A stretch of 64,000 nucleotides of DNA from Takifugu bimaculatus (lineage: Eukaryota; Chordata; Actinopteri; Tetraodontiformes; Tetraodontidae). Under the pieces are notes generated by a model that did no database searches, was not told where the DNA came from, and saw only the letters and a program-made list of their open reading frames with translations. This document shows, one piece after another, positions 49,096 through 59,104 of the stretch. Position numbers and translations under genes: made by a program. The stretch is taken from positions 4,038,931-4,102,930 of the forward strand of contig CP034992.1 in the NCBI GenBank assembly GCA_004026145.2, in the 5' to 3' direction. How positions within the stretch are numbered: the first letter of the stretch is position 1; each line of letters begins with the position of its first letter.

Positions 49096-49232
49096 TCTCC
49101 ATATTTCACCCGCGTCCAGCCGTCCACCGGGCCCCTGTCCGGAGGAACGCGGATCACCATCGAGGGGAGTCACCTGAACGCCGGCAGCGCCGTGTTCGTG
49201 AAGATCGGACTGCACCCCTGCCGCTTTGAAAG
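49096..49232 (+). CDS. plxna1: plxna1 exon 12: IPT4 domain, first part (GC donor)
   Basis: The 137-nt exon encodes fragment residues 499-544, [20 protein letters not shown] through HPCRFE plus part of R. It opens IPT4, with the signature [20 protein letters not shown], which matches PLXNA1 ([20 protein letters not shown]) and not A2-A4. The acceptor is TTTCCAG. The donor reads AG|GCAAGT, a GC-type donor with otherwise ideal consensus. No GT donor keeps both the phase and the family alignment. The entry phase is 0 and the exit phase is 2. Confidence 0.95.
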
Positions 49233-50674
49233 GCAAGTGGAAGAGACGCGGAGGGGTTTGTTGTCAGTAGTGGGTGATTGTTCCGTTCAGATTTATTCCG
49301 ATGATTCCGCACAGGCGGGCCTGAATCACCACTCAGGCCAGGTTTCATGACTGTGGTTGGAAACTGCAGCTTTTATTGTAATTCCCAGCAATTGTGTGAA
49401 TGACAGTGTAGCCTTTCTCAGGGGGAGCCGATACCCCTGCTCAGCTGTGCTGCGAATGCCTTCAGTTCCTGGCCCACATTTTCCCACAGATATAACTATA
49501 ATCTTGAAGGACTATCATGGGTGTGCTGTAAAAAGCCCAATTCCTTCCTTTTTTTAATGCGCTTAGAGCTCTTGTCGCGTTGTTTTCGTGGGTGTTTTTG
49601 CTGTTTTATGTCACTGTAATGTCAGAGTAATCAGCGACAACATGCAGCTCTTTTCCAAAGATTTCCAGTTTTCGAACAGTTTGTTTCTCATTAGCAGTTT
49701 CTTTCCAAGAGTTTTAGCAGTGCAACAGTTCCATCTACCGTGGGGAAAAGTGACAGGTTGAACTAATGAGCTCGGACTTTTTATATATCAAAAGAGAAAG
49801 TAAAGGCCAATTTAAAGCTCTGCAGCACATCCTGAGAAAGGTGAACATAATAGTCTTGGCCTTTCATTTACTCAGCGGCAATAACCTTTATGGCCAGAGT
49901 AATGAACTGGTTGAGTCCATCTCTTTAATGTGTCTTTGTATTCAGCAGAAAGTCTGCGCTTCAATCAAAACCTATTTACCCCGACTCGCTCATCCTCTTA
50001 TCTCCCCTGTAAACCCTCTTCTTCCCAGCTCCTTTCTTTATTTCCGTATCCCCTCTCGGCTTTCTTTTGTGTGGCCGCAACCTTGTCAGAAATGCATACA
50101 CGGAACCACAGCCACCCTCGGAGGTGACAGTGTTGTGAAAGTGGTTGCCATGGAAACTCGGCACTGGAAGAATGTGGAAAAGCTCTTTAAAGAAAAACCG
50201 TCCTTCATTTTCTTCCCTCTTCATCCTCTTTCCTGTCTCAGAAATTGCCTTTTGGGAGGCGGCAGGCATGTGTCCAACAGAAATAGGTTTTCTTTCTCTC
50301 TTTGAAAGGAAGCAAAACACCACGTTTATGTTTTTGCATCACCTACATCTTCCTTTTTTTTTTAAACTTTGGTGCCACATTAAGGAGAGACTTTGTTATG
50401 TCTGTTGTACTCATATTTAAAATTGTCGACTGTGTCACTGTCGCGTGTTGACACCCTAATGATGAAAACTACACAGGCATGTACCACAGCTTCACATACC
50501 CCCCCCATCTGTGTGAGTGGGGGGGGGGACAGAGCAGCGAGTCTCTGCACCTCGATGTCTCCCAGCAGGTCACAACTGTCTGACTGCAGCAGAGGGAGTT
50601 GCATCACGCCGAGAGACAACGAGCCTGATCTGCCTGTGTAGCTCCTGTGGGCCAGAAAAAGAGCCAGAGCGAAG

Positions 50675-50773
50675 GACAGACAGACAGACGGACGGGCAGG
50701 CAGGCAGGCAGGCAGGCAGACAGACAGACAGACAGGCGGACGGACAGACAGAGAGGCAGACAGAGAGGCAGAG
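50675..50773. repeat. CAGA/CAGG/CGGA tetranucleotide block
   Basis: About 24 tetranucleotide units of mixed CAGA, CAGG and CGGA type in intron 12. It is the complement of the CTGT type seen before exon 2. Confidence 0.94.
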
Positions 50774-50856
50774 AGCTTTGAAGCCTGGCTCTGTGATTTT
50801 GGCTGATGAAACCACAGGCAGACTGACTGAAAGATATTCTGTATGGGCAGCTTTGT

Positions 50857-50859
<3 letters not shown>

Positions 50860-50943
<84 letters not shown>
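50860..50943. repeat. (GT)42 microsatellite
   Basis: Perfect GT array of about 84 bp. In the transcript it is a UG repeat, the known binding substrate of TDP-43 and CELF proteins, located upstream of the exon 13 acceptor. Confidence 0.97.
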
Positions 50944-50945
<2 letters not shown>

Positions 50946-51038
50946 CTGTGGGATAAAGTTCTGTTTCATACCTTCACTGAGCAACAAACATAAATCCCAC
51001 TCAAGGTCTCCCCCCCCCACCTCCCCGTCTCCCATCAG

Positions 51039-51206
51039 GCGGAGCAGCAAGGAGATAGTGTGCGTGACCCCTGCGGGACAGGCCCCGGGCACAACTCCAG
51101 TCATGGTGGACATCAACTCCGCCGAGCTGAGGAACCCAGAGGTCAAGTTCAACTACACAGACGATCCCAGCATCCTCAAGATCGAGCCCGACTGGAGCAT
51201 CGCCAG
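51039..51206 (+). CDS. plxna1: plxna1 exon 13: end of IPT4, link to IPT5
   Basis: The 168-nt exon completes the arginine split by intron 12 and encodes fragment residues 544-600, [20 protein letters not shown] through EPDWSIA. It ends IPT4, where [10 protein letters not shown] is the typical strand F/G peptide, and enters IPT5 through the conserved [15 protein letters not shown] linker. Sequon NYT is present. The acceptor is CCCATCAG and the donor is AG|GTGAGG. Entry and exit phases are both 2. Confidence 0.96.
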
Positions 51207-53042
51207 GTGAGGACGCCGTCTGACGCTTCTCGGGCTCCTTTCTGCGTATTAATAAAAACCACACATTTATTTAGAGCACGGATTATTGTATTATATATGC
51301 CGTGCGGTTATTCCATTATCTATAATTCACAGCAACACTGGTTGATGTGAGATTCTGCTTGATGTATATGTAAGGAACAGATGCATACATTAATGCATTA
51401 TTAATGCGTTGTGCTGATTGAGCTGCAGAAAAATGAGCTGTAAACTGCGATAAATACGTAATTCCACCGACACCCTCTGCAGTTTGTGCGAGACGGAGCA
51501 CTGACGAAATAGGCTGCTCCATTTTCACGCGAGTCTTGTTTTTCCAAGGAGAAATTGAAAATTTACGCCGTTCATGTTTAAAGGTAAACATCTGAAGGAA
51601 GCTGCAGAAGCAAGACGCCGCTGGTTGATGAGCATCAGCGTGGATTTATCTTAAATATTCTAAACATGTTGAAACTACAGCCAAAGGGGGCTTCTGAGAA
51701 GAAGAAAGCCATTCGTAGTTTTCAGTTGCTTGTAAAGCGGCGAACGTGACGTTTGAGGAGCTTTTTTACTTATAAAGTAGGTTTTTATTTGCTAAACTGA
51801 CTCGTGTGCAGTCAGACTGAAGCTGCTTCCCATCAGAAGTATCCAGGAGACGACAGCAGCTTATTCTGCAGACGCTGTCAGTTCAGAGTAACAGTATGGT
51901 GCTCCATCCTAGCGGGGGGGCGAGGTGAAAATGGGAGCCGCGTTTAAAACTGTGCGAGGAGACAAAGTCCCTCTTCACATCAAATAGGTGTAAGCAGCTG
52001 AGAATTTTCATTTGGAAAGGAATAAATGAAAGGTTGAGGGCAGGTGAGGGGAGACGGAAACAGGGGGGGGAAAGTGTTAGCTGCAGCCCCAGGGGGGACG
52101 GAGAGGAAACTCAGCACTTAGCTTGTCTTTGGTGGAAACGTGTCGCTCCCAGTGGAGGAACAGTTTGGTTCTACGGGCCAATCCCGCTTCCATTTAGGAA
52201 GCTATTTCGTTGCCCGGACTCCTTGGGTGACCACCTCGCCGGGGACATTGTAAACACCTTCTTTGACACGACCTGCCTGCCTCCGATATTTCTACTTAAT
52301 TTCAGTTTATTACAGTGGAAGCGGTACAGGCTGCTGTGTGTGATAATAACTGCTGGGGGAGGGTCGAAACACTGAGCCATCATATCATTTCCTGTAGCAG
52401 TAGGGTTCAAACTGGCCCTCGGCCCTCGGCAGTCTTTAGGTCACATGCTAACTTATATATTTGTCTGCGATCAGAATGCATCTTATCACATGGGTTCATC
52501 ATTTGAGGCTCGCAGAGGCTGACAGGAAGGAGGATTCTGACTCTTCCTGCCTTCATCTCCACGGTTCATTGGCCAGTGTGGGTCACAGGTGTAAAGGTCA
52601 CGCCACGTCTCTGACAGCCACGCTGTCGACGCTAAAAAATATCCACAATAACCTGAAGGAAAAAAAAACGTGCTGAAAACATCCTTTTAAATTCAGAGCT
52701 GAGTAACAGCTCTCAGGAGCAATGCCACGCACTCACATTAGCCTCCATATTGGTTAGGAGGGGGAAAAAAAAGCTTTTAACATTCACATGAGGGATTTAG
52801 CATTAGTATCATTACCTGAAAATGGGCTTTCAAGAATCAGCTGGCAAAAGGCTGCAGCCGGACCATTAATGCTACAGTGGCACATTTATTCCTCCTAAAA
52901 CCAAAGGTGGACTGCATGTGGTCTGAGACTCCACAGGAGAGGAGGTGCAGCTGAGAGAGGCTAATGTGTGACAGGCACTTTCACATGTGATATAATTGGT
53001 TTTGTCTCCATTTTCTCTCTAACTCCTGTTTCCTTTTGTTAG
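51207..53042 (+). other. Intron 13 (about 1.8 kb)
   Basis: Runs from GTGAGG to TTTTGTTAG. It has no long microsatellite. AT-rich sequence at about 51250-51480 lacks repeats. No gene is seen. Confidence 0.92.
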
Positions 53043-53136
53043 TGGAGGGACCATGTTGACCATTACCGGAACCAATCTGGCCACCATCAAGGAGCCCAAA
53101 ATGAGAGCCAAGTACGGAGCCGTGAAGTCAGAAAAC
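53043..53136 (+). CDS. plxna1: plxna1 exon 14: IPT5 domain, first part
   Basis: The 94-nt exon encodes fragment residues 600-631, [20 protein letters not shown] through AVKSEN. It gives the first strands of IPT5. [11 protein letters not shown] corresponds to the EPRIRAKYGGI block of plexin A1. The acceptor is TTTTGTTAG and the donor is AAC|GTAAGT. The entry phase is 2 and the exit phase is 0. Confidence 0.96.
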
Positions 53137-53992
53137 GTAAGTGTATAGACTCAGACACCTGCACATAAAAAAGCTGTCTGGGCTGCACAAGTGAGCCCGA
53201 TATAGGCACTCGGGCCGTCCTCCCACTCTGAGAACGCTGATTTTCAGGTGCTGCTCACACTCTTGGGACTCTGACGCACACACCTGACCCGTCGGTCAAC
53301 TAGCCGAAGGCCCATTTTCTGTTTGTTTTTGATGTTGAATTTCCTTTTAGCAGTTTAACCTTTGAAATGTCAACCAGCAATAAAGTGGCTCTGGCAAATC
53401 CCCCTCTCTTCACCTAGCACCACGGGGCCCTGCTAACCTTTCTCCCCCTCTTAGCCGAAAGTAAAAATACCCCCTCTTTTATTCTTCCCTCTTTGTCGCA
53501 GTCGGTTTTTCCTCGTTAATGTTCCTGTTGACCTGTAAACACCACACTGTCCTTGTGTGTGAGCTCTTACCGGAGAGGCTGAGGAACATAATGTGGGGCT
53601 ATAACACGCTGGGAAACTATTCAGACATCTCCCTGGGCCACGCTGGGTGTCGGTAACAACTCCTGGATGACCTCCCTTGTTTCTCCGTGTGTCATTACAC
53701 TCTCATTTGCTCTTCTCTGACTGATATAAGTGTGAGGCCCCACAGGGACTTTCCAGTTATTATCAACACTGATTACCACTCTGATACTATTAACCCAGCC
53801 TCCTGCTCATTATGTCATTACTGAGACATTTAATCACTGGTATCACATGAGTGTGTTGCATCCATCATATAGTTTCATATTTAATATCGGATTTTTTTTG
53901 CAAGCCGAATTGGTAATGCAGAATCGTTGTCCTCCATTCTGACCAAGATATTATCCCTCTCTTTTCCTTATGTTCCCCCTCTACTTGTGTAG
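53137..53992 (+). other. Intron 14 (856 nt)
   Basis: Runs from GTAAGT to TTGTGTAG. No repeat array is present and no gene is seen. Confidence 0.92.
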
Positions 53993-54229
53993 AATTGCAC
54001 GGTTGTCAACAACACTGTGATGGTGTGTTTGGCGCCCTCTGTGGCCGGCTCTGATAAAAGCTTCTCGGAGGCCGGCAGCAGCCCCGACGAGATCGGGTTC
54101 GTCATGGACAACGTGGTCGCCGTGCTGGTGGTCAACGAGACTTTCAGCTACCACCCAGACCCTGTGTTCGAACCTCTGAGCAGCACGGGTCTGCTGGAGC
54201 TGAAGCCCAGCTCGCCACTCATACTCAAG
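53993..54229 (+). CDS. plxna1: plxna1 exon 15: end of IPT5, start of IPT6
   Basis: The 237-nt exon encodes fragment residues 632-710, NCTVVNNTVMVCLAPSVAGS through SSPLILK. It finishes IPT5 with the PDEIGFVMDNV strand conserved in plexin A, then begins IPT6 with PDPVFEPLSSTGLLELKPSS. Sequons are NCT, NNT and NET. The acceptor is TTGTGTAG and the donor is AAG|GTAAAG. Both phases are 0. The loop SDKSFSEAGSS is fish-specific relative to my memory of mammals. Confidence 0.97.
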
Positions 54230-55499
54230 GTAAAGTGCCTGGCGCTCTCAGCATTGATCTGTTTTGGCCTCGCCTCTGCCTCATATTGCTTTACATCCAT
54301 CACTTCTGTTATCTTTATATTCTTCTCATGTTTCTCCCACCTACGAAACATTTACATTCTTTTTTTTTTAGCATTTCAGTCTTGTATTTTTTCCCCGTCT
54401 GGCTGAAGTAAGAAAAAAAAAATCAATTTCTCACTAATGAGCTGTGAGTTTGTGGTGTTTCCTGTATAGTGACTTTAAAAATTAATGTATCAAATGAGGA
54501 CTAAACAGTGTTTGCTAATTCACGTTTGCAACTTTCCTGTCATGTCGACTGTTGGTCCACAATATAGAAGGCGACTTTTAGGGAGCCAAACGCAGCAGCA
54601 GCAGCAGCAGCAGCGTCCCAGTCGATAACTGACAGCGACAGATGAAATGTAACGATTCGAGCATTCCCGCACCTCTTCTAGATTTGAGACCTTTTCAGCG
54701 CAGCCATCGCTCTCGTCTGGCTCAACCCTGAAAGGTTCTATTTTATTTGCAGCAGAGACCTTCTGCTGAGACCTTTTAGAGACCTTCATGGCATAAGAAG
54801 AATCCCCTGCAATGTCAGGTGTGATGGGAAATATTTATAAAAGTGGACGCTGCAGCCTCGAATCAGATAAGACTGTAAACTGGGGAGGCGGGGTGATGTT
54901 AGCCCCGCCCACCCACAGGTACACGCATCCCTCCACCCCTGCTGGGCGGCAGCTTCTAAAGTGTGAGGGTAGGAAAAATGATGGTGCAATTTCACAGGAA
55001 AACAAGGCTTTTCCTCCTTTTTCTGTCTGGCTGGTGCTTGAAAAAATAACCACATCTCAGCCCCCCCCTCCCCCCCCACAAAATAATATATACAGTCTGA
55101 TTCTGTCATGAAAGGCTGTGATTGCCCCGCCACGCTTTTGGTGAAGGATTGAAGAAAGAAGCAATGCAGAAACAGCATCCTATTAAATAATTGCTGAGAA
55201 CCTAATTGTTCTTCAAGGTTTGTTTTGACTTGTTAAATGGAATTTTACCTCTGAGCTGCATCATTTTTTTGTTCGACATTTCAGTCACAATCGCAGCTCT
55301 GTTTGAATAATACCATGTTTGTGAGGGGTTTTATGTGGCACAAGCTCTGTTTCTATAGTTACCTGTGGTTTAGAGCACCTTGCACCCTCGGTGGAGACAA
55401 GGCAGCCAATGAGGAACCTTTTCCAGCCTCGTAAACGGCCTACGTTCTAATTATTACTGTTAGAACGGCCTCAGTCAGCATGTGTGTCTCTGTTTCCAG
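54230..55499 (+). other. Intron 15 (about 1.3 kb)
   Basis: Runs from GTAAAG to GTTTCCAG. It holds a seven-copy CAG trinucleotide run at 54593-54613 and C runs near 55062-55077. No gene is seen. Confidence 0.92.
54593..54613. repeat. (CAG)7 trinucleotide repeat
   Basis: Short perfect CAG run in intron 15, not in coding sequence. Confidence 0.95.
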
Positions 55500-55643
55500 G
55501 GTCGCAACCTGATTCCTTCAGCCCCAGGAAACACCAAGCTGAACTACACGGTGCTGATCGGGGAAACGCCCTGTGTGCTCACGCTGTCTGAGACCCAGCT
55601 GCTGTGTGAGTGGCCCAACCTGACGGGAGAGCACAAAGTCACT
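55500..55643 (+). CDS. plxna1: plxna1 exon 16: IPT6 domain
   Basis: The 144-nt exon encodes fragment residues 711-758, GRNLIPSAPGNTKLNYTVLI through GEHKVT. It is the core of the last, membrane-proximal IPT domain. The pattern LNYTVLIGETPCVLTLSETQ followed by LLCE and PNLTG is nearly invariant in plexin A. Sequons are NYT and NLT. The acceptor is GTTTCCAG and the donor is ACT|GTGAGT, with both phases 0. The frame remains open about 119 codons into the next intron. Confidence 0.97.
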
Positions 55644-56530
55644 GTGAGTAAAAGGGAACCAGGGCTCTTTATTTCTCCTCTCTGCCTTCAGTACCTGTCA
55701 TCTCACCGTCCCCTTTTATTTCATACCACATCTGAGGGTTTCGACTCCCTCTCTCAGCCTCTTATTCCTTCCTCTTCTTCGCCTCCTGTTCTGGATTCAT
55801 CCACCTTCTCTCTGTCAATCTATTTCCTGCCTTTTCAGTCATGCATTCAATTCTCTTCCCATCCGTCAGACCTAAATCTCCTCAATTACTCTAAATTTCT
55901 CCTCCCCATTCATATATCCACAGCCTCACAGACGTACGCACGGCGCCTTTCATACCATCGGCGGCGTTTGCCGGCGCATTTATGTCTCGGAGGCTTGTGA
56001 TTGGAGTCATTCACCTGGCATTCTCCCTGGAATTTGAACGGAATTGATATTCAATAGAGACCAAAAAAAGGCTAGTGGGCGTGAGAGGTCTGAGTCTATT
56101 TATAACTTCCTCCATTTGGCTTTTCATAGACGTAAGCCAGTTGAAAGGAGGGAAAAAAGTGGTGGGGGGAGATGGGGGGTGTGGTTTATCCCACCGTTTG
56201 TTTTTGTGTCCGCATGTTCTTCATGCCAGAACTGTTTTGATGTGATATGCTTGAAAGTCACATGGATTTGCAACCGCGCATATTTCCATGTGTTCGGGTT
56301 CCAAGGACAACCCCGGGACACAGATGTTGCCTCCCCCATCCTAGATAGAAAAAGGTTGCAGGGAATTTTGGCCCTGCACGCAGCACAAGTTAGCGTAGCG
56401 TGGATTGGCAGTATAAGTGCAGTGAGAGGTTTGGCCCAGCGTTTATGATGCCGTAATCGCCGCCATTTTAAACGTCCATGTGAAACTGCCAGTTTCCTTT
56501 GTGTCTTAAACGGTTATTCTTTTTGCTTAG
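55644..56530 (+). other. Intron 16 (887 nt)
   Basis: Runs from GTGAGT to TTTGCTTAG. The exon 16 frame stays open to about 56000. I see no AATAAA signal in it. No repeat array and no gene is seen. Confidence 0.92.
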
Positions 56531-56767
56531 GTGCGAGTTGGTGGTTTTGAATACTCACCAGGGGACACTGCAGATCTACTCAGACAGCCTGCTGACGCTG
56601 CCCGCCATCATCGGCATCGGAGGGGGTGGCGGCCTCCTGCCTGCTGGTCATCATCATCGTGCTGATCGCGTACAAGAGGAAGTCGCGAGACGCCGACCGC
56701 ACCCTCAAACGGCTGCAGCTGCAGATGGACAACCTGGAGTCCAGGGTGGCCCTCGAGTGCAAAGAAG
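56531..56767 (+). CDS. plxna1: plxna1 exon 17: end of IPT6, transmembrane helix, juxtamembrane; two frameshifts
   Basis: The 237-nt exon should encode fragment residues 759-837: the last IPT6 strand ([11 protein letters not shown]), [18 protein letters not shown], a hydrophobic membrane helix ending [20 protein letters not shown], and the juxtamembrane coiled segment ([20 protein letters not shown]). The peptides lie in three different frames. The family pattern fits a length of 235 nt, and two bases are extra: one G in the run 56561-56564 and one C at 56640-56641. Read as written, the frame meets TGA at 56663-56665, before the helix is complete. The acceptor is TTTGCTTAG and the donor is GAAG|GTGAGT, exit phase 1, both normal. 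No other exon shows a lesion. Confidence 0.94.
56561..56564 (+). other. plxna1: Frame-disrupting extra G in exon 17
   Basis: The codons for Ser-Pro-Gly-Thr-Leu need three G after CCA, but four are present. Downstream peptide [12 protein letters not shown] continues only in the +1 frame. Confidence 0.9.
56640..56641 (+). other. plxna1: Frame-disrupting extra C in transmembrane codons
   Basis: A stretch expected as CTC-CTG-CTG-CTG-GTC contains one additional C between two CTG codons. After it, [17 protein letters not shown] is in a third frame, so the two insertions do not compensate each other. Confidence 0.9.
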
Positions 56768-56948
56768 GTGAGTGTGAGGGGGAACTTGCCCTCGTTGGCC
56801 CAGTTCTTTTCCATCTTCCTGTAACTTCTGTCACTGCTGCTAACCTCAAAAGCTCCAATTCAACAGCGTGGAGTTCATTTCTGTCTCCATGTTCTGCTTT
56901 TTCTCGCTGCCAACCGTCTCCCTGCTGTTGGGTGGCAGCAGTTTGTGG

Positions 56949-56951
<3 letters not shown>

Positions 56952-57012
<61 letters not shown>
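56952..57012. repeat. (GT)30 microsatellite
   Basis: Perfect GT array of about 60 bp, beginning about 185 nt downstream of exon 17. Confidence 0.97.
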
Positions 57013-57013
<1 letters not shown>

Positions 57014-57949
57014 ACATGTGCGCCGATATTGGTGTGTTTCCAGAGGAGTACTTTGATCCGGGCCAGTCACCAGATGTTGGCTCTCCACCTCATGAGGGAG
57101 CCGCCTGGCTGGCCTCGCTAACATGCACACTGAGGGGGGGGGGGGGGGATGGGGGGCTGGAGGTTAGGTACATACAGGCCACAGAGGTGAGAAAATGAGC
57201 AGCGGCACAGGGGAAAAGGAGAGAGACTCACCAGTAGAGGAGCATATATTCATCTGGCAGGAGGCAGCAGGGATCCAGTCGGAGTGATGGTGTTACTGGG
57301 TCGTCTGGCGAGGGAGGGAGAAGCAGATGGAAAGATGAAGTCGAGGAACATTGATAACTCTAATCAGACTGGGTTGGCTTGAGAGCTCACATCACTTGTT
57401 GCCCATTTTCCTCAAGTGTAATTTATGTAACGTCCATCCAGTTCAACTCATCTGAAAATAACATCTTAATTGATCCAAAAACATTTTAAAAAGATGTACA
57501 ATTTTTTTTATTTTATGATAAACTGATATTAGGGCCACAGATCATAGTCATGGAACCAGTAACCAGTTCTGACTGCTAGAAAGCTAAAAGAAGGATTTTC
57601 TTACTGTATATATTATTCATTAAGTATTTATAATTCATAATTTCTTCTGAAGCTTCTAAGCTTCAAGCCTCATGCAATAGTTATTTTGTTTATAAAGTAA
57701 ACTTTTGGTTTGACTGTGTGAAGGGATCTAGATTTTAAAAAGAATGGTGGACATTGATGTAAACAGTGAGCAGTTCCTTCCTGGTCATGTGTGGAAACCT
57801 TCCTGTCAGATTTCCGGGTGCGCCTTTAAAAAGTTGTTAGAAACGAGCGATAAAATCTGCTTTCTCCGTTTCAACATCGATGAAAAACACCCTGAAAGGC
57901 TGCGGAAAACGTCGAGGCGCGCGCCAGAGCGACAGTTTAATGTTGTTAA

Positions 57950-58228
57950 CAGTGTCAGGAGGTGACAGCCCGTGTTTATTCTGCCGGAGCGCACGTGAAC
58001 TCTGTGCCCCGCTCTCTCCCGGCTATCTCCAATCACCCGCGCATTAAGTCGCACGGCGGGTCAAGCGGTGATTGGCTGGGGACGTGTGGCGGCGAGGCCA
58101 TGTGACCTGACCTTGTCTGTTCCCCTCGATCACCACGGCATGGACGGGGGAAGGAGCGAGGGTGATAAATAAGGAGGACCGTTTGGGAGAACGCGAAGGA
58201 GACGTTGGCACTGTGGGAAAGATGGATG
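57950..58228 (+). promoter_or_regulatory. Candidate internal promoter in intron 17
   Basis: A CpG-rich block carries two CCAAT boxes in opposite orientation (58029-58033 and 58071-58075) inside a 9-bp inverted repeat, CACGTG near 57992-57997, a TGACCTTG word near 58106-58113, and a TATA-like GATAAATAAG at 58164-58173. An ATG with good context follows at 58222. A transcript from here would lack the ectodomain and membrane helix. No spliced first exon in matching phase is evident, so this is a weak call. Confidence 0.3.
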
Positions 58229-58961
58229 GCGTCCGGAGAGATCCGATGGAGTCAGCGCGAACACAACTGCCAGAAGGCTGAGATTGAGAGACTGACGGAG
58301 GCAGAGGAGGCGACCGCGGAGAAGGAGGTGACCTCTAGGATTCAGAAGGAGGGAGGAGAGAGGGAGAGAGGAGATAGTGTGACAGCAGCCATCTGTTTGT
58401 CTGGGCTGTAGTTCACTATTTGTTTGGGCTGTTCACCCGTGTGTCGGTGTAATTTGGATGACACTGTAGGACACAAACGGCACAGCTAATGTAATAGTTC
58501 CCTCCTGAAAGAGTTCGGAAAGTAGAGCCAGGCTTCGCTCCCACGTATGATGCAGTGCTGGGTTCCGTCCCGAGACAATAGTTTCCCCAGAACACAGAAT
58601 GGGGTCAGAACATTCTGACTGGGAATTGGAAATGTGTGAAAACACCGACACGTGCGCTCACATAAATCATCTGGGCGCTGGGTTATGTGTTCAGCTGAGG
58701 GGCAGGACACAGAGTGTGTGTGTGTCTGTGTGTGTGTGTGAGGTGCGATCGTGTAATGTGTGTACTCACAAGCTCATGTTCCCTCCTGAACTCGCCTCCA
58801 GCAACCAAGTACCACATGCACCCTTCATCCCTGCTCCTTTTCTCCACTTTCCTCATGCCTCCATTTTTACCTGCTGGTGCACCTCCGCTCATTTGTTCTG
58901 CTCCTTTACCTCCGTGCTGGCGTCTTCTCCCAGTTTAACCACCCTCTTGCTCTCTCCACAG

Positions 58962-59104
58962 CATTTGCAGAGCTACAGACTGACATCCACGAACTCACCC
59001 AGGAGCTGGATGGAGCCGGAATCCCATTCCTGGAGTATCGCACTTACGCAATGAGGGTCCTCTTCCCTGGGATAGAAGACCATCCTGTGCTCAAGGAGAT
59101 TGAG
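58962..59104 (+). CDS. plxna1: plxna1 exon 18: juxtamembrane and start of GAP domain
   Basis: The 143-nt exon encodes fragment residues 837-884, AFAELQTDIHELTQELDGAG through HPVLKEIE. It covers the cytoplasmic juxtamembrane helix and the entry into the GAP fold, with the plexin-wide peptide YRTYAMRVLFPGIEDHPVL. The acceptor is CTCCACAG and the donor is GAG|GTAAGG. The entry phase is 1 and the exit phase is 0. The sequence is almost identical to mammalian PLXNA1, as expected for the slowly evolving cytoplasmic region. This intactness argues against long-standing pseudogenisation despite the exon 17 lesions. Confidence 0.97.

Larger units (their letters stand above)
49233..51038 (+). other. Intron 12 (about 1.8 kb), GC-AG intron
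   Basis: Runs from GCAAGT to CCCATCAG. It contains a CAGA/CAGG tetranucleotide block at 50675-50773 and an 84-bp GT array at 50860-50943, which ends 95 nt upstream of exon 13. C and G runs lie near 50502-50529. No gene is seen. Confidence 0.92.
56768..58961 (+). other. Intron 17 (about 2.2 kb)
   Basis: Runs from GTGAGT to CTCTCCACAG. It contains GT at 56952-57012, a G15 run with a nearby G6 at 57134-57156, an AT-rich middle (57400-57740), a CpG-rich block with promoter-like words at about 57900-58330, and an imperfect GT array at 58708-58741. A short Glu/Lys-rich frame from ATG 58226 to the TAG at 58409-58411 is seen, but nothing supports its being a gene. Confidence 0.9.

Noticed and set aside
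48619..49350. Plus-strand frame of about 243 codons spanning exons 11-12
   Set aside because: It reads exon 11 out of frame and exon 12 in frame through intron 11. The real product uses the spliced exons.
56531..56767. Programmed ribosomal frameshifting as explanation for exon 17
   Set aside because: The two extra bases both shift the same way, no slippery heptamer or known plexin precedent exists, and the family has a continuous frame here.
58226..58411. Small Glu/Lys-rich frame after the intron 17 promoter-like block
   Set aside because: About 61 codons with no donor in the phase needed for exon 18 and no recognised family. Kept only as part of the promoter hypothesis.
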